Source: Bacteroidota bacterium (GTDB lineage: Bacteria > Bacteroidota > Bacteroidia > Bacteroidales > F082). Taken from it: a DNA stretch of 64,000 nt. Where the stretch lies: positions 62,001 through 126,000 of the forward strand of contig JADJXJ010000003.1 of assembly GCA_016715945.1 (NCBI GenBank), given 5' to 3'. The translations under genes were made by a program, and so were the position numbers. The notes under the pieces are model-generated. The model worked only from the letters and a program-made list of their open reading frames with translations, did no database searches and was not told the DNA's origin. Shown piece by piece: positions 43,911-53,520 of the stretch; positions within the stretch are counted from its first letter, which is position 1, and the number at the start of each line of letters is the position of its first letter.

Positions 43911-44870
43911 TCAATGCCAGCCTTTTGCCAATTCGTGTACAATTTCGGTCAGTGGCCGGATGGCATGCACATGTTCAATTGAAGGGCCTGCCACCCAAAT
44001 GGTTTTGTAGGTGGCTTTGAATGCGGCCTGTTCAATTTTTTTCATGCCCGAAGCAAAGATGATCATTTTGAGGTATTTACGTACCCATTTGTGTTGTTTG
44101 TAGAGGTGCTCGAGCCAGGTTTGTTTGTCGCCCAGGGCTTCGAAGTAAGGTGTGCGGATCACAGTGAGGTGGCTGCCCGAGAGGCGGGTGGTCAGCACAA
44201 TGTCTTTGGCGCCATATTCTACCAGCGCCTTTTTATAGTCCTCCGACACAGGTGATTCGTGTGTAGCTATGAATACAGTGCCCACCGAAACCCCTGCTGC
44301 ACCAAGCTGCTGTGCCTCGCTGACATGCCCTGCCAGTGCAATTCCTCCGGCCCAGATCACCGGAATTGAGCAATGGGTGTTTAGCAGCGGCATGAGCGTT
44401 TCAGGCGCCAGCGGGCCGCAATGTCCGCCGGCCCTGTTGTTTACGGCAATCAGCGCATCGGCGCCCAGTTTCTCTACTTTTTGTGCATACTCAAGATTTG
44501 TCACATCGCAAAACACCTTGATGCCCAGCGGCTTGCATTTGTCAATCACTTCGGCAGGACTGCCCAGCGAAGTGATCACAAAATCAGGGGGTTGCGCCAT
44601 AAGCGCCTGAAGCTGGGCGCGGTATTTGGGATTCGACCGGTTGACAATAAGATTGATGCCAAAAGGCTTGTCGCTGTGCCGGCGGATTTCTTTGATGGCT
44701 TGAGTCATCTCCTCCGGGCTGCGGAAGTTAAGCGCCGGTATGGCCGCAGTGGCTCCGGCATCCAGCGCCGCTTTCACCATCGCAACATTCGAAATGAGAA
44801 ACATGGGTGCCACCAAAATGGGGTGCCGGATTCCCAGCATCTGTGCCAAAGTAGTTTTTGAAGTGCTCAT
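43911..44870 (-). CDS. Nitronate monooxygenase-family flavin oxidoreductase
   Basis: A 319-residue TIM-barrel FMN enzyme of the 2-nitropropane dioxygenase/NMO family. Motifs are HPILVAPMFLISNVAMV at the start, NNRAGGHCGP (the catalytic-site His region), IPVIWAGGIALAGHV and GAAGVSVGTVFIATHES for FMN phosphate binding. It oxidises nitronates or acts as an NAD(P)H-dependent flavin reductase; the natural substrate is unknown. It is divergent from the marR gene, with an 18-base palindrome just upstream of its start. A second, FabK-like relative is at 53521. Confidence 0.88.
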   Translation of the reverse strand: MSTSKTTLAQMLGIRHPILVAPMFLISNVAMVKAALDAGATAAIPALNFRSPEEMTQAIKEIRRHSDKPFGINLIVNRSNPKYRAQLQALMAQPPDFVITSLGSPAEVIDKCKPLGIKVFCDVTNLEYAQKVEKLGADALIAVNNRAGGHCGPLAPETLMPLLNTHCSIPVIWAGGIALAGHVSEAQQLGAAGVSVGTVFIATHESPVSEDYKKALVEYGAKDIVLTTRLSGSHLTVIRTPYFEALGDKQTWLEHLYKQHKWVRKYLKMIIFASGMKKIEQAAFKATYKTIWVAGPSIEHVHAIRPLTEIVHELAKGWH

Positions 44871-44875
44871 CTGTT

Positions 44876-44893
44876 ACGCAATGTACAATGCGT
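44876..44893. promoter_or_regulatory. 18-bp palindrome upstream of the flavin oxidoreductase
   Basis: ACGCA, A, TGTACA, A, TGCGT is symmetric apart from the paired A/A positions. It lies 6 bases before the oxidoreductase start, in the gap shared with marR, and is a candidate operator. Confidence 0.45.
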
Positions 44894-44982
44894 GTTTAAA
44901 TAACTGAAAAACAAACTGTTGAGATTTTTCTTTCCTGAAAAACCTTTGTCTGTCCCGTTAAAAACCGCATTTTTTCATTTGT

Positions 44983-44997
44983 TGTGAATTTTTCACA
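44983..44997. promoter_or_regulatory. Palindrome TGTGAA-TTT-TTCACA upstream of marR
   Basis: A perfect 15-base palindrome about 8 bases before the marR -33 box. It has the size of a MarR-dimer operator. Its binding protein is inferred. Confidence 0.45.
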
Positions 44998-45004
44998 GAA
45001 AACG

Positions 45005-45037
45005 ATTGCGCTAAAGTAAGGTTTCCTTATAAATTTG
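45005..45037 (+). promoter_or_regulatory. Promoter of the marR-fad operon with a palindrome in its spacer
   Basis: ATTG (45005-45008) and TAAATTTG (45030-45037) are 21 bases apart. The spacer contains the perfect palindrome TAAGG-TTT-CCTTA (45017-45029), so a bound repressor would block the polymerase. The marR ATG is at 45062. Confidence 0.65.
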
Positions 45038-45061
45038 CCATGCGTGCATAATAAATTTTCC

Positions 45062-45517
45062 ATGCGAATCAGCGAAACCATTGATTACCACATCCGCGGA
45101 GCTTTGTTTGCCATGAGGCGCATGTACAATATCATGGCGGCAGAGCTGGGCACCACCCAGGGCGTGGCCTATGTGCTGATCAACGTGCCTCACCATGGCA
45201 TTGCTGCCACCAGCATCGCACCCATGATGGGCATGAGTGCCACCAGCCTGACGCGCCTGTTGAAAACCATGGAGCAGGATGGGTTGATCTACCGCAAAAA
45301 AAGTACCGGCGACCGACGTGTGGTCATGGTTTTTCTCACCGAAAAAGGTCAGCAGCTCCGGCGCAAGGTGAGGCAGGTGGTGATCGATTTCAATAAAAAG
45401 CTCTTTGCAGGTCTTGATCCCCGCGATACAGAGGCGTTCATCCGGGTATGCCAGCTCATTCGCACCGAAGCCGGCAGGCTGGCCGAAGGATATGAGGTGG
45501 AAGACGAAGAATTGTAG
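45062..45517 (+). CDS. MarR-family transcriptional regulator
   Basis: About 151 residues from the ATG at 45062 (MRISETIDYHIRGALFAM); an in-frame ATG nine codons upstream overlaps the promoter box. The winged helix-turn-helix is clear: TSIAPMMGMSATSLTRLLKTME is the recognition helix region and STGDRRVVMVFLTEKG is the wing. It is the first gene of a plus-strand block of fatty-acid degradation genes, 21 bases before fadN, with palindromes at its own promoter. It probably represses itself and the block and is released by a fatty acid or acyl-CoA. The ligand is inference. Confidence 0.9.
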   Translation: MRISETIDYHIRGALFAMRRMYNIMAAELGTTQGVAYVLINVPHHGIAATSIAPMMGMSATSLTRLLKTMEQDGLIYRKKSTGDRRVVMVFLTEKGQQLRRKVRQVVIDFNKKLFAGLDPRDTEAFIRVCQLIRTEAGRLAEGYEVEDEEL

Positions 45518-45538
45518 CACATCCTTAAACAATCATTT

Positions 45539-47938
45539 ATGATACGAAGAATCAACAAAGTAGCCGTGCTGGGTTCCGGCATCATGGGTTCCGGTATTGC
45601 CTGTCATTTTGCCAACATCGGCCTCGAGGTGCTGCTGCTCGACATTGTGCCGCGCGAACTAAGTCCGGAGGAAGCCGCCAAGGGCTTGAGCCTCAAGGAT
45701 GAAGCTGTGCGCAACCGGATTGCGGTAAAAAATCTGGAACAGGCCATCCGTTCGAAGCCCTCGCCGCTCTATCACAGCAGTTTTGCCAGGCGCATCACCA
45801 CCGGCAATTTCGACGACCACATGCCGTCAATTGCGCAATGCGACTGGGTGATCGAGGTGGTTACCGAACGCCTCGACATCAAACAACAGGTATTTGAACG
45901 CGTGGAAAAATACCGCAAGCCGGGCAGCCTGGTCACCACCAATACCAGCGGTATTTCCATCGAAGCCATGGCCCAGGGCCGGTCCGACGATTTCCGCAAA
46001 CATTTCTGCGGGACACATTTTTTCAACCCACCCCGCTATCTGCAACTGTTCGAAATCATCCCTTCGGCCGACACCTTGCCGGAAGTGGTTGATTTTCTGA
46101 ACGATTATGCAGGAAGGTTTCTGGGCAAGACTGCCGTACTTGCCAAAAATACCCCGGCTTTCATTGCCAACCGCATCGGCACCTATGCCATTATGAACCT
46201 GCTCAATCATGTGCAGGAGTTCGGCCTCAATGTAACTGAAATTGACAAACTTACCGGCCAGCTTATCGGTCGCCCCAAATCAGCCACTTTCCGCACAGTC
46301 GATATCGTAGGGCTGGATACCTTGCTGCATGTAGCCGAAAACATTCGCCAACAGGCAGCCGACGAAGCACAGGAGGCTTTTGCCACCCCAGCTTGGCTGG
46401 CTAAAATGCTTGAAAACAAATGGTTGGGCGATAAAACAGGGCAGGGGTTCTTCAAAAAGGTGACCGAAAACGGCGAGAAGAAATTTCTTTCGCTCAATTT
46501 TTCCAGCCTGGAATATGAAGATGCGCCCAAGCCTAAGCTTGGCATCATCGACCAAACCAAAAACCTGAACAACCTTGCTGAACGCCTGCCCGTGCTGCTG
46601 GCCGACAAAGGTAAGGCGGGCAGGTTTTTCCGGTTCAACTTCTACAGTCTGCTGGCTTACAGTTCGCACCGCATCCCGGAGATCTCGGATGAGCTCTACC
46701 GTGTGGACGACGCTATGCGTGCAGGTTTTGGCTGGGCGCTCGGCCCGTTCGAAACCTGGGATGCCCTGGGCGTGCAGCAAACACTGCAAGCCATGGAAGC
46801 AGAGGGATTTAGCCCGGCACCCTGGGTGCATCAAATGCTTGCCAAAGGCATCCATAGCTTCTACACACTCAGGCAAGGAAAGCGTTATTGCTACCGCCCC
46901 GATCTGGGCGACTATGCACTGATTCCCGGTCAGGAAAACCTGCTCAGCCTGCGCAGCCTCAGCGGTTCCAAACTGTGGCACAACAACGATACTACCATCC
47001 ATCACCTGGGCAACGACGTGTTGGCCGTGGAGTTTCATACCAAGATGAACACCATCGGCCAGGGTGTGCTCGAAGGACTCAACAAGGCCCTCGACCTGGC
47101 CGAGCGCGAGTATGCCGGGCTGGTCATCTACAACGAGGGCGAACACTTTTCGGCCGGCGCCAATGTGGGCATGATTTACATGTATGCTGTGGAACAGGAT
47201 TTCGATGAGCTTGACCTCGCTGTGCAATGGTTCCAGAAAACCACCATGCGCCTGCGCTACTCCTCCGTGCCTGTGGTGGCTGCTCCGCACGGCATGGTGC
47301 TTGGCGGAGGTTGCGAGGTGTGCATGCATGCCGATAAGGTGATAGCCCATGCCGAGACTTATATGGGGCTTGTCGAATTTGGTGTGGGACTTATCCCCGG
47401 CGGCGGAGGTGTCAAAGAATTTGCCCTGCGGCTGTCCGATGAGCTCAAGGAGGGCGATGTGCGTATCAACGCATTTCAGCAACGCTTTCTGACCATCGGC
47501 CAGGCCAAAGTTTCCACCTCGGCCTACGAGGCCTTCGATCTGGGCTACCTGCGCAAAGGCACCGACGAGGTGATCGTTTCGCGTGCACATCAGCTGGCTC
47601 AGGCCAAAAAGGCTGTGCTTGCAATGGCCGAAAAAGGATACACACGCCCCTTGCCCCGCACCGACATCAAAGTGCTGGGCCGCGAAGCCATGGGAATGGT
47701 TTATGTGGGCGCCGACAGCTTTACCACAGCCAACTACATGAGCGAGCACGACAAACTCATCGCCGAAAAACTCGGCTGGGTTATGGCCGGTGGCGATGTG
47801 TCGGCTGCCCTCACCGAAGTGTCGGAGCAATACCTGCTCAACCTCGAGCGCAAGGCTTTTGTGGAACTGTGTATGCAGCGCAAAACCCTCGAACGCATGC
47901 AAAGCCTGATCACAACCGGAAAAATTCTGCGTAACTGA
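45539..47938 (+). CDS. fadN: 3-hydroxyacyl-CoA dehydrogenase / enoyl-CoA hydratase (FadN-like)
   Basis: A 799-residue bifunctional enzyme. The N-terminal half is an NAD-binding dehydrogenase (VAVLGSGIMGSGIACHFAN, GTHFFNPPRYLQL, ANRIGTYAIMN). The C-terminal half is a crotonase domain (HFSAGANVGMIYM, PHGMVLGGGCEV and LIPGGGGVKEFA). The dehydrogenase-first order is that of Bacillus FadN, the reverse of E. coli FadB. It carries out hydration and oxidation in beta-oxidation. It lies between marR and the thiolase gene, each within about 21 bases, forming a fadN-fadA-fadE order as in Bacillus subtilis. Confidence 0.93.
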   Translation: MIRRINKVAVLGSGIMGSGIACHFANIGLEVLLLDIVPRELSPEEAAKGLSLKDEAVRNRIAVKNLEQAIRSKPSPLYHSSFARRITTGNFDDHMPSIAQCDWVIEVVTERLDIKQQVFERVEKYRKPGSLVTTNTSGISIEAMAQGRSDDFRKHFCGTHFFNPPRYLQLFEIIPSADTLPEVVDFLNDYAGRFLGKTAVLAKNTPAFIANRIGTYAIMNLLNHVQEFGLNVTEIDKLTGQLIGRPKSATFRTVDIVGLDTLLHVAENIRQQAADEAQEAFATPAWLAKMLENKWLGDKTGQGFFKKVTENGEKKFLSLNFSSLEYEDAPKPKLGIIDQTKNLNNLAERLPVLLADKGKAGRFFRFNFYSLLAYSSHRIPEISDELYRVDDAMRAGFGWALGPFETWDALGVQQTLQAMEAEGFSPAPWVHQMLAKGIHSFYTLRQGKRYCYRPDLGDYALIPGQENLLSLRSLSGSKLWHNNDTTIHHLGNDVLAVEFHTKMNTIGQGVLEGLNKALDLAEREYAGLVIYNEGEHFSAGANVGMIYMYAVEQDFDELDLAVQWFQKTTMRLRYSSVPVVAAPHGMVLGGGCEVCMHADKVIAHAETYMGLVEFGVGLIPGGGGVKEFALRLSDELKEGDVRINAFQQRFLTIGQAKVSTSAYEAFDLGYLRKGTDEVIVSRAHQLAQAKKAVLAMAEKGYTRPLPRTDIKVLGREAMGMVYVGADSFTTANYMSEHDKLIAEKLGWVMAGGDVSAALTEVSEQYLLNLERKAFVELCMQRKTLERMQSLITTGKILRN

Positions 47939-47958
47939 AACCTAAAAAACTGAAAAAC

Positions 47959-49134
47959 ATGAATGCATATATCATAGGCGGATACCGCACTGCAGTGGGC
48001 AAAGCACCCCGGGGAAGCCTGCGCTTTATGAGACCCGACGACATGGCTGCGGCAGTAATCCGCAGGCTGCTGGCCGACTTTCCGCAGATCGAAAAAAGCC
48101 GTATCGACGACCTCATTGTGGGCAACGCCTTTCCGGAGGCCGAACAAGGTTTTAATATGGGGCGCATGCTCTCGCTTCTGGCACTCGACACGGTGGACGT
48201 GCCCGGCTGCACCATCAACCGCTATTGCGCATCAGGCCTGGAAAGCATTGCCATAGCTGCAGCAAAAATCCACAGCGGCATGGCCCATATCGTGCTGGCC
48301 GGCGGAGCCGAAACCATGAGCCTGGTCAGCATGGGCGGCTGGCGCGTGACACCCAATCCCGACATTGCACGCATGCACCCCAAATGGTACCTGAGCATGG
48401 GACTCACCAGCGAAATGGTGGCCAAGGAATACCACATCGGCCGCGACGAACAGGACGCCTTTGCCTTGCGCTCCATGCAAAAAGCCATCGCTGCCCTGGA
48501 TAACGGCGTCTTCAAATCGCAGATCGTCCCCCTGCGGGTGGAAGAAAATTATGTGAAAGACGACAAGCCGGCCAGACGTTCCTATGTGTTCGATACCGAC
48601 GAGGGTCCGCGCCGCGATACCAGCCTCGAAGCCCTGGCCAGACTCAAACCCGCCTTTGCAGCCAATGGCACCAGCACTGCCGGCAACTCCTCACAAATGT
48701 CCGACGGAGCAGCTTTCGTACTTGTGGTATCCGAGCAGGTGTTAAAAGATTTGGACATCAAACCTTTAGCCAGGTTTGTGGACTATCAGGTGGCCGGGGT
48801 CGAACCCTACAAAATGGGCATAGGTCCAGTGGAGGCTATACCCAAAGTGCTGAAACACAGTGGGCTTAGCCTGAACGAAATCGACCTTATCGAACTCAAC
48901 GAAGCCTTTGCCTCGCAATCGCTGGCAGTGATACGCGAGCTCAACCTCGATCCCGACAGGGTCAACATCAACGGGGGCGCCATCGCACTCGGCCATCCCC
49001 TGGGGGCCACCGGCAGCAAGCTCAGCGTGCAGCTGCTCAACGACATGCGCCGGCTGAACAAACGCTATGGCATGGTAACCATGTGCGTAGGCTCGGGCCA
49101 GGGTGCAGCCGGAATTTTCGAAAATCTTTCTTAA
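47959..49134 (+). CDS. fadA: Acetyl-CoA acyltransferase (3-ketoacyl-CoA thiolase)
   Basis: A 391-residue thiolase. The acylated Cys is in NRYCASGLESIAIAA; the second active-site His is in NGGAIALGHPLGATGS and the second Cys in MCVGSGQGAAGIFE. GGAETMSLV is the family's central motif. It cleaves 3-ketoacyl-CoA with CoA to acetyl-CoA and a shortened acyl-CoA. It follows the FadN-like gene by 20 bases and precedes the acyl-CoA dehydrogenase by 20 bases, within one operon. Confidence 0.95.
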   Translation: MNAYIIGGYRTAVGKAPRGSLRFMRPDDMAAAVIRRLLADFPQIEKSRIDDLIVGNAFPEAEQGFNMGRMLSLLALDTVDVPGCTINRYCASGLESIAIAAAKIHSGMAHIVLAGGAETMSLVSMGGWRVTPNPDIARMHPKWYLSMGLTSEMVAKEYHIGRDEQDAFALRSMQKAIAALDNGVFKSQIVPLRVEENYVKDDKPARRSYVFDTDEGPRRDTSLEALARLKPAFAANGTSTAGNSSQMSDGAAFVLVVSEQVLKDLDIKPLARFVDYQVAGVEPYKMGIGPVEAIPKVLKHSGLSLNEIDLIELNEAFASQSLAVIRELNLDPDRVNINGGAIALGHPLGATGSKLSVQLLNDMRRLNKRYGMVTMCVGSGQGAAGIFENLS

Positions 49135-49154
49135 CCAAAAAACAATCCAAAACC

Positions 49155-50939
49155 ATGAATAACAACAAAATGCTCAAAGGAGGCGAATTTCTTGTCAGGG
49201 CCACGGCCGCATCGGAGGTGTTTATCCCCGAAGAATTTAACGAAGAACAGCGGATGATGGCGCAAAGCTGCCGCGACTTCAACGAAACCAGGGTCATCCC
49301 CCAGATGAACCAGCTCGAAAAACACGACCGCGGGCTATTGAGCCAATTGCTCAAAGAGGCCGGTGAAATGGGCCTGCTGGCCATCGCCTTGCCGGAGGAA
49401 TATGGCGGATTTGGACAAAACTTTGTCACTTCGATGCTCACCACCGAAGAGATGGGCAAGGGCTTCAGCTTTGCAGTGGCATTTGCGGCGCACACAGGCA
49501 TAGGCACCTTGCCAATCCTGTATTATGGCAACGAAGCTCAGAAACAGAAATACCTCCCCAGGCTGGCTTCGGGCGAATATATTGGCGCCTACTGCCTCAC
49601 CGAACCCGATGCCGGTTCGGATGCCAATGCCGGCAAAAGCAAAGCTACCCTCAGCCCCGACGGCAAACATTACATCCTCAACGGTGTCAAGATCTGGATC
49701 ACCAACGGCGGAGTGGCCGACCTGCTGATTGTGTTTGCCCGCATCGATGACGACAAAAACCTCAGCGCCTTTATTGTGGAGGCAAACAGCAAAGGTGTAA
49801 CCATTGGTCCGGATGAAGAGAAGATGGGTATCAAAGGCTCCTCGACCGTACAGATTTACTTTGAAGACGTTTACGTGCCCGTGGAAAACCTTCTGGGCGA
49901 GCGCAACGGCGGCTTCAAAATTGCCCTGAACATCCTCAACCTGGGCCGCATCAAACTCTCCGGCGCCACTGTTGGCGCAGCCAAAGGTGTGATGAAATAC
50001 GCCACGGCCTATGCCAACGAACGCAAGCAGTTTGGCAAATTCATAGCCAGCTTTGGCGCCATTCAGCACAAACTTGCCGAGATGGCCATCCGCACCTATG
50101 CCAGCGAGGCCCTTACCTACCGCGCCAGCCAGAACATCGAGGATGTGCGGGCTTCGCTCATTGCTGAGGGTGGGGATAAGGGTGCAGCCGCCGTGGAAGC
50201 CATGCGCCAGTATGCCATCGAAGCTTCGATTGCCAAGGTGTATGGCTCGGAAGTGCTCAACTATGTGGTGGACGAAGGGGTGCAGATTTACGGCGGTATG
50301 GGCTATTCGGCAGAAACACAGGTGGAACGTGCTTTCCGCGATGCCCGCATCAACCGCATCTTCGAAGGCACCAACGAAATCAACCGCATGGTCATCGTGG
50401 GCGAACTGCTCAAGCGTGGCATGAAAGGCGAGATCGACCTGCTTGGCCCCGCCATGGCTGTGGCCAAAGAACTGATGGCCATACCCGACTTCGGCAGCGT
50501 TAGTGCCGACTATTTCGAGCAGAAACACAAAGTGCTTGCCCAGTTCAAAAAAGCCATCCTGATGGTGGCCGGAGCAGCGGTACAAAACTTCGCCGAGCGC
50601 TTTGCCGACGAGCAGGAAATTATGCTCAACCTGGCCGATATGGTCATCTACACCTACGCTGCCGAGTCGATGCTGTTGCGTATCGAAAAGCAGGCGGGTG
50701 TGCTCGAAGCCGATAAGCTGGCGTTGCTTCAGGATGCTGCCGATGTTTATTTTTATGATGTCTGTGCCCTGATGCACAAGCACGGGCTGGATGCCGTGAA
50801 CGCCTTTGCCACAGGCGATGAGCGCAACGCCATGCTCATGGGGCTCAAGCGCTTCACCAGGCCTCAGCAGGTGAATCCGGTGGCTGCCCGCCGCCGCATT
50901 GCCAGGCATATGATTGAAGTTGGGGGATATCCTTTTTAA
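49155..50939 (+). CDS. fadE: Acyl-CoA dehydrogenase, FadE type with C-terminal extension
   Basis: About 594 residues from the ATG at 49155 (MNNNKMLKGGEFLV); an upstream in-frame ATG lies in the thiolase gene. The core has the acyl-CoA dehydrogenase signatures YCLTEPDAGSDA and the QIYGGMGYSAE helix with the FAD-binding RINRIFEGTNEINR. A further 170 residues follow the core, as in the Bacillus FadE group, rather than the 380-residue form. It introduces the first double bond of beta-oxidation and hands electrons to ETF, whose genes are about 5 kb downstream. Confidence 0.92.
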   Translation: MNNNKMLKGGEFLVRATAASEVFIPEEFNEEQRMMAQSCRDFNETRVIPQMNQLEKHDRGLLSQLLKEAGEMGLLAIALPEEYGGFGQNFVTSMLTTEEMGKGFSFAVAFAAHTGIGTLPILYYGNEAQKQKYLPRLASGEYIGAYCLTEPDAGSDANAGKSKATLSPDGKHYILNGVKIWITNGGVADLLIVFARIDDDKNLSAFIVEANSKGVTIGPDEEKMGIKGSSTVQIYFEDVYVPVENLLGERNGGFKIALNILNLGRIKLSGATVGAAKGVMKYATAYANERKQFGKFIASFGAIQHKLAEMAIRTYASEALTYRASQNIEDVRASLIAEGGDKGAAAVEAMRQYAIEASIAKVYGSEVLNYVVDEGVQIYGGMGYSAETQVERAFRDARINRIFEGTNEINRMVIVGELLKRGMKGEIDLLGPAMAVAKELMAIPDFGSVSADYFEQKHKVLAQFKKAILMVAGAAVQNFAERFADEQEIMLNLADMVIYTYAAESMLLRIEKQAGVLEADKLALLQDAADVYFYDVCALMHKHGLDAVNAFATGDERNAMLMGLKRFTRPQQVNPVAARRRIARHMIEVGGYPF

Positions 50940-51119
50940 ACTGTTTTGCGGTTAACAGTTCATTTTGATGCCCGAAGCTGCAGTAATCTGTAAAAAAATG
51001 TGAGTTTTTTTGCTAAAACGCTGTGAATTTATATTTTAGCTGAAAACCTTGCAATGATGCATTACACGGCTGCAGCTTCCGGGCATTCAGCAATAGGGAT
51101 TTTCACCGGAATGGAAGCC

Positions 51120-51623
51120 ATGAATCATAAAAGACTTAGATTGTTTGAGCGGGCCGTACACAGCCGCATCATGTTTGGTTTTTACCTGTTGCGCAAGCTG
51201 CCCCTCGGCTTTGTGGCCGGGTTGCGGGTTGAGCGTTTCGACGGGGAAGCATCGGTGGTTTCGGTGCCCTACGGACGCATCACTTCCAACCCCTTTCGTT
51301 CGATGTATTTTGCGCCCATGACCATGGCTGCCGAGCTGGCTTCGGGCCTGTATGCCCTCAGGGGTGTTCTGGCCTCCGAAGTGCCCGTTTCGATGCTGGT
51401 GATCGGCATGGAAGCCAGGTTTCTGAAAAAAGCGCGCAGCAGGGTACGCTTCGAAAGCCGCGACGGCCAGGCCATTGCCAATGCCATAGCTGCCTGCCGC
51501 CAAAGCAACGATGGTCAGGAAGTGGTGGTGCATACCAGCGGCTTCGACGCACAAGGCACCGAGGTGGCCAGGTTTACCTTTCACTGGACATTCCGCAGAA
51601 AGAATATCCATTCAACACAATAA
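51120..51623 (+). CDS. DUF4442-type hotdog-fold protein (thioesterase-like)
   Basis: About 167 residues from the ATG at 51120 (MNHKRLRLFERAVHS); earlier in-frame ATGs at 51054 and 51111 are possible. The central part (SVPYGRITSNPFRSMYFAPMTMAAELASG, then VSMLVIGMEARFLKKAR) has the pattern of DUF4442 hotdog proteins related to acyl-CoA thioesterases, with the long helix before the sheet. No classic catalytic triad can be pointed to. It sits between fadE and fadD, with fadD beginning 8 bases after its stop, so it probably acts on acyl-CoA or its precursors. Confidence 0.7.
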   Translation: MNHKRLRLFERAVHSRIMFGFYLLRKLPLGFVAGLRVERFDGEASVVSVPYGRITSNPFRSMYFAPMTMAAELASGLYALRGVLASEVPVSMLVIGMEARFLKKARSRVRFESRDGQAIANAIAACRQSNDGQEVVVHTSGFDAQGTEVARFTFHWTFRRKNIHSTQ

Positions 51624-51631
51624 CTTAAACT

Positions 51632-53452
51632 ATGGAAGTAACGAGAACCTTCGACATTGTGGCCCGCATGATGGCCCTTTATCCCAAGGATGATGCCCTT
51701 GCCGTGAAACGCAACGGCCGATGGGAGAAATTTTCCACCGCCGAATACAAAGAAAAGGTTGACCTTTTCAGCTATGGCCTGCTCTCGATGGGCCTGAATA
51801 AAGGGGATAAGATTTTTACCATCAGCAACAACCGTCCCGAATGGAACATCATGGACATGGGGATGAGTCAGGCCGGCGGCATCCATGTGCCGGTGTATCC
51901 CAACAACAGCGATGACGAGTTTCTGCACATTTTGTCGCATTCCGATGCGCGCTTTGTCATTGTTTCGAGCAAGGAGCTATATGAGAAGATTCTTCCCCTG
52001 GCTCAGCAAACCCCCAATGTGGAAAAGGTGTTTACAATCGATCGGGTGGAAGGCGCACCTGGCTTCGACGACATCCTGGAAGCCGGACGGAACAACCCGG
52101 CACCCGAAAAGCTGGAAGAGGTAAAAGCCTCCATCAAACACGAAGACCTGGTTTCGATCATTTACACCTCGGGCACCACAGGCCGGAGCAAAGGCGTGAT
52201 GCTGAGTCATAAAAACTTCCTGTCGAACATCATGGCCAGCAAGCACCTGCTGCCAGTGGACCATACCGCCAGATTCCTGAGCTTCCTGCCTTTGTGCCAC
52301 GTGTTCGAGCGCATGGTCAACATGCTTTTGCAGCACGAGGGGGTGTCGGTTTATTATGCCGAAAGTACAGAAACCATAGGTGATAACCTGCGCGAGATTT
52401 CGCCCCAGGGCTTTACAACGGTGCCACGTGTGCTCGAAAAAGTGTACGACAAGCTGATCCTGAAAGGCAGAGAGCTCAAAGGATTGAAAAGAGCCATCTT
52501 TTTCTGGGCAGTCGACATCGGTCTGCGCTACGAGCTCAACCGTGCCAATGGTGCCTGGTACGAGTTTCAGCGCAAGATTGCCGACAAGCTGGTTTACAGC
52601 AAATGGCGGGCAGCCCTGGGCGGCAAGGTGGAGGTGATTGTGTCGGGCGGCGCTGCCCTGCAACCTCGCCTGGCCAGGGTATTCACCTGCGCCGGCCTCA
52701 TCGTGCAGGAAGGCTACGGGCTCACCGAAACCTCGCCTGTGATTGCCTGCAACGAACGTGAGTATCCCTTCCTCAAATTCGGAACGGTAGGCCCGGTGCT
52801 CAAAAACATCGAAGTGAAAATTGCCGACGATGGCGAAATCCTGATGCGCGGACCAAGCCTGATGATGGGCTACTACAAAGACCCGGAAAAAACCGCCGAA
52901 GTGATTGACGAGGAAGGATGGTTCCACACCGGCGACATCGGAGAACTGCATGAACACAACATCCTCAAAATCACCGACCGGAAAAAGGAAATCTTCAAGC
53001 TCTCCACAGGCAAATATGTGGCGCCCCAGGTCATCGAAAACAAGTTCAAGGAGTCGCAGTTTATCGAGCAGCTGATGGTGGTGGGCGAAAACGAAAAATT
53101 TGCCGCAGCCATCATCTGTCCTGCCTTCCATTTCCTGAACGGTTGGGCATTTCTGCATGGCGTGAAATATCGCGACTCCAAGGAGCTCATCAAACACCCC
53201 AAAGTGATCGAACGTTTCCAGCAGGAGATCGACCGCATCAACCAGGGCCTTGCCCCACATGAACAGGTCAAGAAGTTCGAGCTCACCTGCACCGAATGGA
53301 CTCCCGAAACCGGCGAACTCTCGCCCACCCTGAAGCTGCGCCGCAACATCGTCAAGAAAAAATACAAGGTGCTGCTCGACCGCATCTATGGCTACACCGA
53401 TGCCGACGGGCACCTGCAAACCCCCATGCCCAATCCCAATCTCAGCGAATAA
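51632..53452 (+). CDS. fadD: Long-chain-fatty-acid-CoA ligase (FadD-like)
   Basis: A 606-residue AMP-forming ligase. The P-loop is SIIYTSGTTGRSKGVML. A FLPLCHVFERM segment, QEGYGLTETSPVIA and GWFHTGDIGELHEHN with TDRKKEIFKLSTGKYVAPQ complete the ANL superfamily signature; the FERM and KYVAPQ stretches are typical of the long-chain group. It activates free fatty acids to acyl-CoA with ATP, feeding beta-oxidation. It ends with a strong terminator, closing the marR-fadN-fadA-fadE-hotdog-fadD unit. Confidence 0.93.
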   Translation: MEVTRTFDIVARMMALYPKDDALAVKRNGRWEKFSTAEYKEKVDLFSYGLLSMGLNKGDKIFTISNNRPEWNIMDMGMSQAGGIHVPVYPNNSDDEFLHILSHSDARFVIVSSKELYEKILPLAQQTPNVEKVFTIDRVEGAPGFDDILEAGRNNPAPEKLEEVKASIKHEDLVSIIYTSGTTGRSKGVMLSHKNFLSNIMASKHLLPVDHTARFLSFLPLCHVFERMVNMLLQHEGVSVYYAESTETIGDNLREISPQGFTTVPRVLEKVYDKLILKGRELKGLKRAIFFWAVDIGLRYELNRANGAWYEFQRKIADKLVYSKWRAALGGKVEVIVSGGAALQPRLARVFTCAGLIVQEGYGLTETSPVIACNEREYPFLKFGTVGPVLKNIEVKIADDGEILMRGPSLMMGYYKDPEKTAEVIDEEGWFHTGDIGELHEHNILKITDRKKEIFKLSTGKYVAPQVIENKFKESQFIEQLMVVGENEKFAAAIICPAFHFLNGWAFLHGVKYRDSKELIKHPKVIERFQQEIDRINQGLAPHEQVKKFELTCTEWTPETGELSPTLKLRRNIVKKKYKVLLDRIYGYTDADGHLQTPMPNPNLSE

Positions 53453-53478
53453 CACTGTTCAACATCCATTATGTCAAT

Positions 53479-53506
53479 CAGCCGGCCGGTAGCCGGCTGG
53501 TTTTTT
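53479..53506 (+). terminator. Intrinsic terminator after fadD
   Basis: CAGCCGGC (53479-53486) and GCCGGCTG (53492-53499) form a perfect 8-bp stem with a five-base loop, followed by GTTTTTT. It separates the fad operon from the FabK-like gene. Confidence 0.88.
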
Positions 53507-53520
53507 AAAATCCGGGATAT

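Noticed and set aside
46280..47902. Minus-strand open frame of 540 codons opposite the FadN-like gene
   Set aside because: Antisense shadow of a certain gene; composition rich in His and Gly and no domain.
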